Below, piece after piece: positions 63,535-64,000 of a stretch of 64,000 nucleotides of DNA. How positions within the stretch are numbered: position 1 is the stretch's first letter; each line of letters begins with the position of its first letter. The notes below the pieces were generated by a model, which made no database searches, was not told the DNA's origin, and saw only the letters and a list, made by a program, of their open reading frames with translations. The stretch lies in NCBI GenBank assembly GCA_002238445.1, contig MPML01000005.1, forward strand, positions 1 through 64,000, written 5' to 3'. The position numbers and the translations under genes are program-made. This DNA is from Caldilineaceae bacterium bin5 (GTDB taxonomy: Bacteria; Chloroflexota; Anaerolineae; Caldilineales; Caldilineaceae).

Positions 63535-64000
63535 TCAATAGATTCCGGTAGGGATTTCCTCCCACTTTTTCAGCCACTGTTCATAGGTGGGTACGGCGTT
63601 GGGATCCTCAGGGCTGTGGGCGATGAAGCCCTGCTTTTGGCCGGCTGCGGTTGCTTGGGCGGTGGATTCGTAGCGGACGTCGATGGACCAGCGGACCTGG
63701 CTGGAGCGGTTGGGGAGGGCGCGGTGGGGGGTGATCTGGGTGAAGCAGAGGGCGTCGCCCGGCTGCATTTCGATTGAGACGCCCTCCAGAGCCTCGCGCA
63801 CTTCCGGTGAGAGGCCGAGGAAGCCGGTTTCGGGGTCGTTCCAGCCTTCGTGGAGGGGTCCGCGGTGGAGGCCGGGGGCGACTTGCAGGCAGCTGTTGTG
63901 TTCGGTAACGGGCTGCAGGGGCATCCAGATGGAGGTTACGTGGACTTGCTCGGCGTCGCGGTAGTATTGGGCGTCCTGGTGCCAGGGGGTTTGGGTCCAG
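63535..64000 (-). CDS. Phytanoyl-CoA dioxygenase (PhyH) family oxygenase, N-terminal part beyond the window
   Basis: The frame is open to the window edge. It contains P-W-H-Q-D-A-Q-Y-Y close to 63970, then G-D-A-L-C-F-T-Q-I-T-P-H-R-A-L and V-R-W-S-I-D-V-R-Y, giving both His, the Asp and the Arg of the catalytic site. Same subgroup as the gene just upstream on this strand (62468), from which it is separated by about 100 bases. They may be a duplicated pair. Confidence 0.87.
   Translation of the reverse strand, partial: WTQTPWHQDAQYYRDAEQVHVTSIWMPLQPVTEHNSCLQVAPGLHRGPLHEGWNDPETGFLGLSPEVREALEGVSIEMQPGDALCFTQITPHRALPNRSSQVRWSIDVRYESTAQATAAGQKQGFIAHSPEDPNAVPTYEQWLKKWEEIPTGIY

Overview
The window looks like a chromosomal segment of an uncultured bacterium, most likely Chloroflexota (Caldilineaceae-like), possibly from a sponge- or sediment-associated metagenome. 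This placement is inference. It rests on high G+C, Thr-Pro-rich lipoproteins and SH3b/LysM envelope proteins, a large phytanoyl-CoA-dioxygenase (PhyH) family, sulfatases and sugar ABC importers, and many G-rich intergenic repeats. I found no rRNA, tRNA, phage genes, transposase, CRISPR array or recognisable transcription factor. Layout: (1) 1-14216 is a catabolic island: two damaged sulfatases, two sugar permeases, two related beta-propeller glycosidases, an alpha/beta hydrolase, an enolase-superfamily dehydratase, an M81 (MlrC) protein, a Gfo/Idh/MocA dehydrogenase and PhyH oxygenases. A decaying two-gene unit with a nucleotidyltransferase-like protein sits inside it. (2) 14358-19446 holds two more PhyH genes and two surface proteins that share a ~95-residue Trp-rich domain. 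(3) 20337-29564 (minus strand) holds a complete sugar-importer set (binding protein and two permeases), then PhyH, a BNR protein, a sialidase and an FG-GAP/ASPIC-UnbV lipoprotein. (4) 29690-30800 is a tandem repeat array. (5) 31107-41081 is a cobalamin operon: promoter, B12 riboswitch, probable terminator, then cbiB, cobO, cobN, a binding lipoprotein and cobQ. Both CobO and CobN carry an extra N-terminal [2Fe-2S] ferredoxin-like domain. (6) 41166-50250 holds ThuA, MDR dehydrogenase, HEAT-repeat, SH3b, GMC oxidoreductase and two PhyH genes. (7) 50251-55785 (minus) is a five-gene operon: two tandem fatty-acid-desaturase/Rieske fusions, a Gfo/Idh/MocA dehydrogenase, a TIM-barrel isomerase and an SDR. 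(8) 56563-64000 holds nested mobile repeats, a LysM L,D-transpeptidase, a 1.9-kb array of the same repeat as in (4), a wax-ester synthase/DGAT and two more PhyH genes. The most interesting system is (7). Its gene types match rhizopine (moc) catabolism: MocD is a desaturase-like oxygenase, MocE a Rieske ferredoxin, MocA a dehydrogenase and MocC a TIM barrel. Here MocD and MocE are fused into one polypeptide and duplicated. I infer an oxidative demethylation/oxidation pathway for a methylated cyclitol, amino-cyclitol or sugar. Second is the repeated [2Fe-2S] fusion in the B12 operon. Third is a MITE-like repeat with inverted ends and an 8-bp target duplication, inserted inside another repeat family; its internal hairpin shows compensatory changes between copies. 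Several genes carry disabling changes (sulfatase stop, PhyH homopolymer frameshift, cbiB duplication, lost start), so either local decay or assembly error should be kept in mind.
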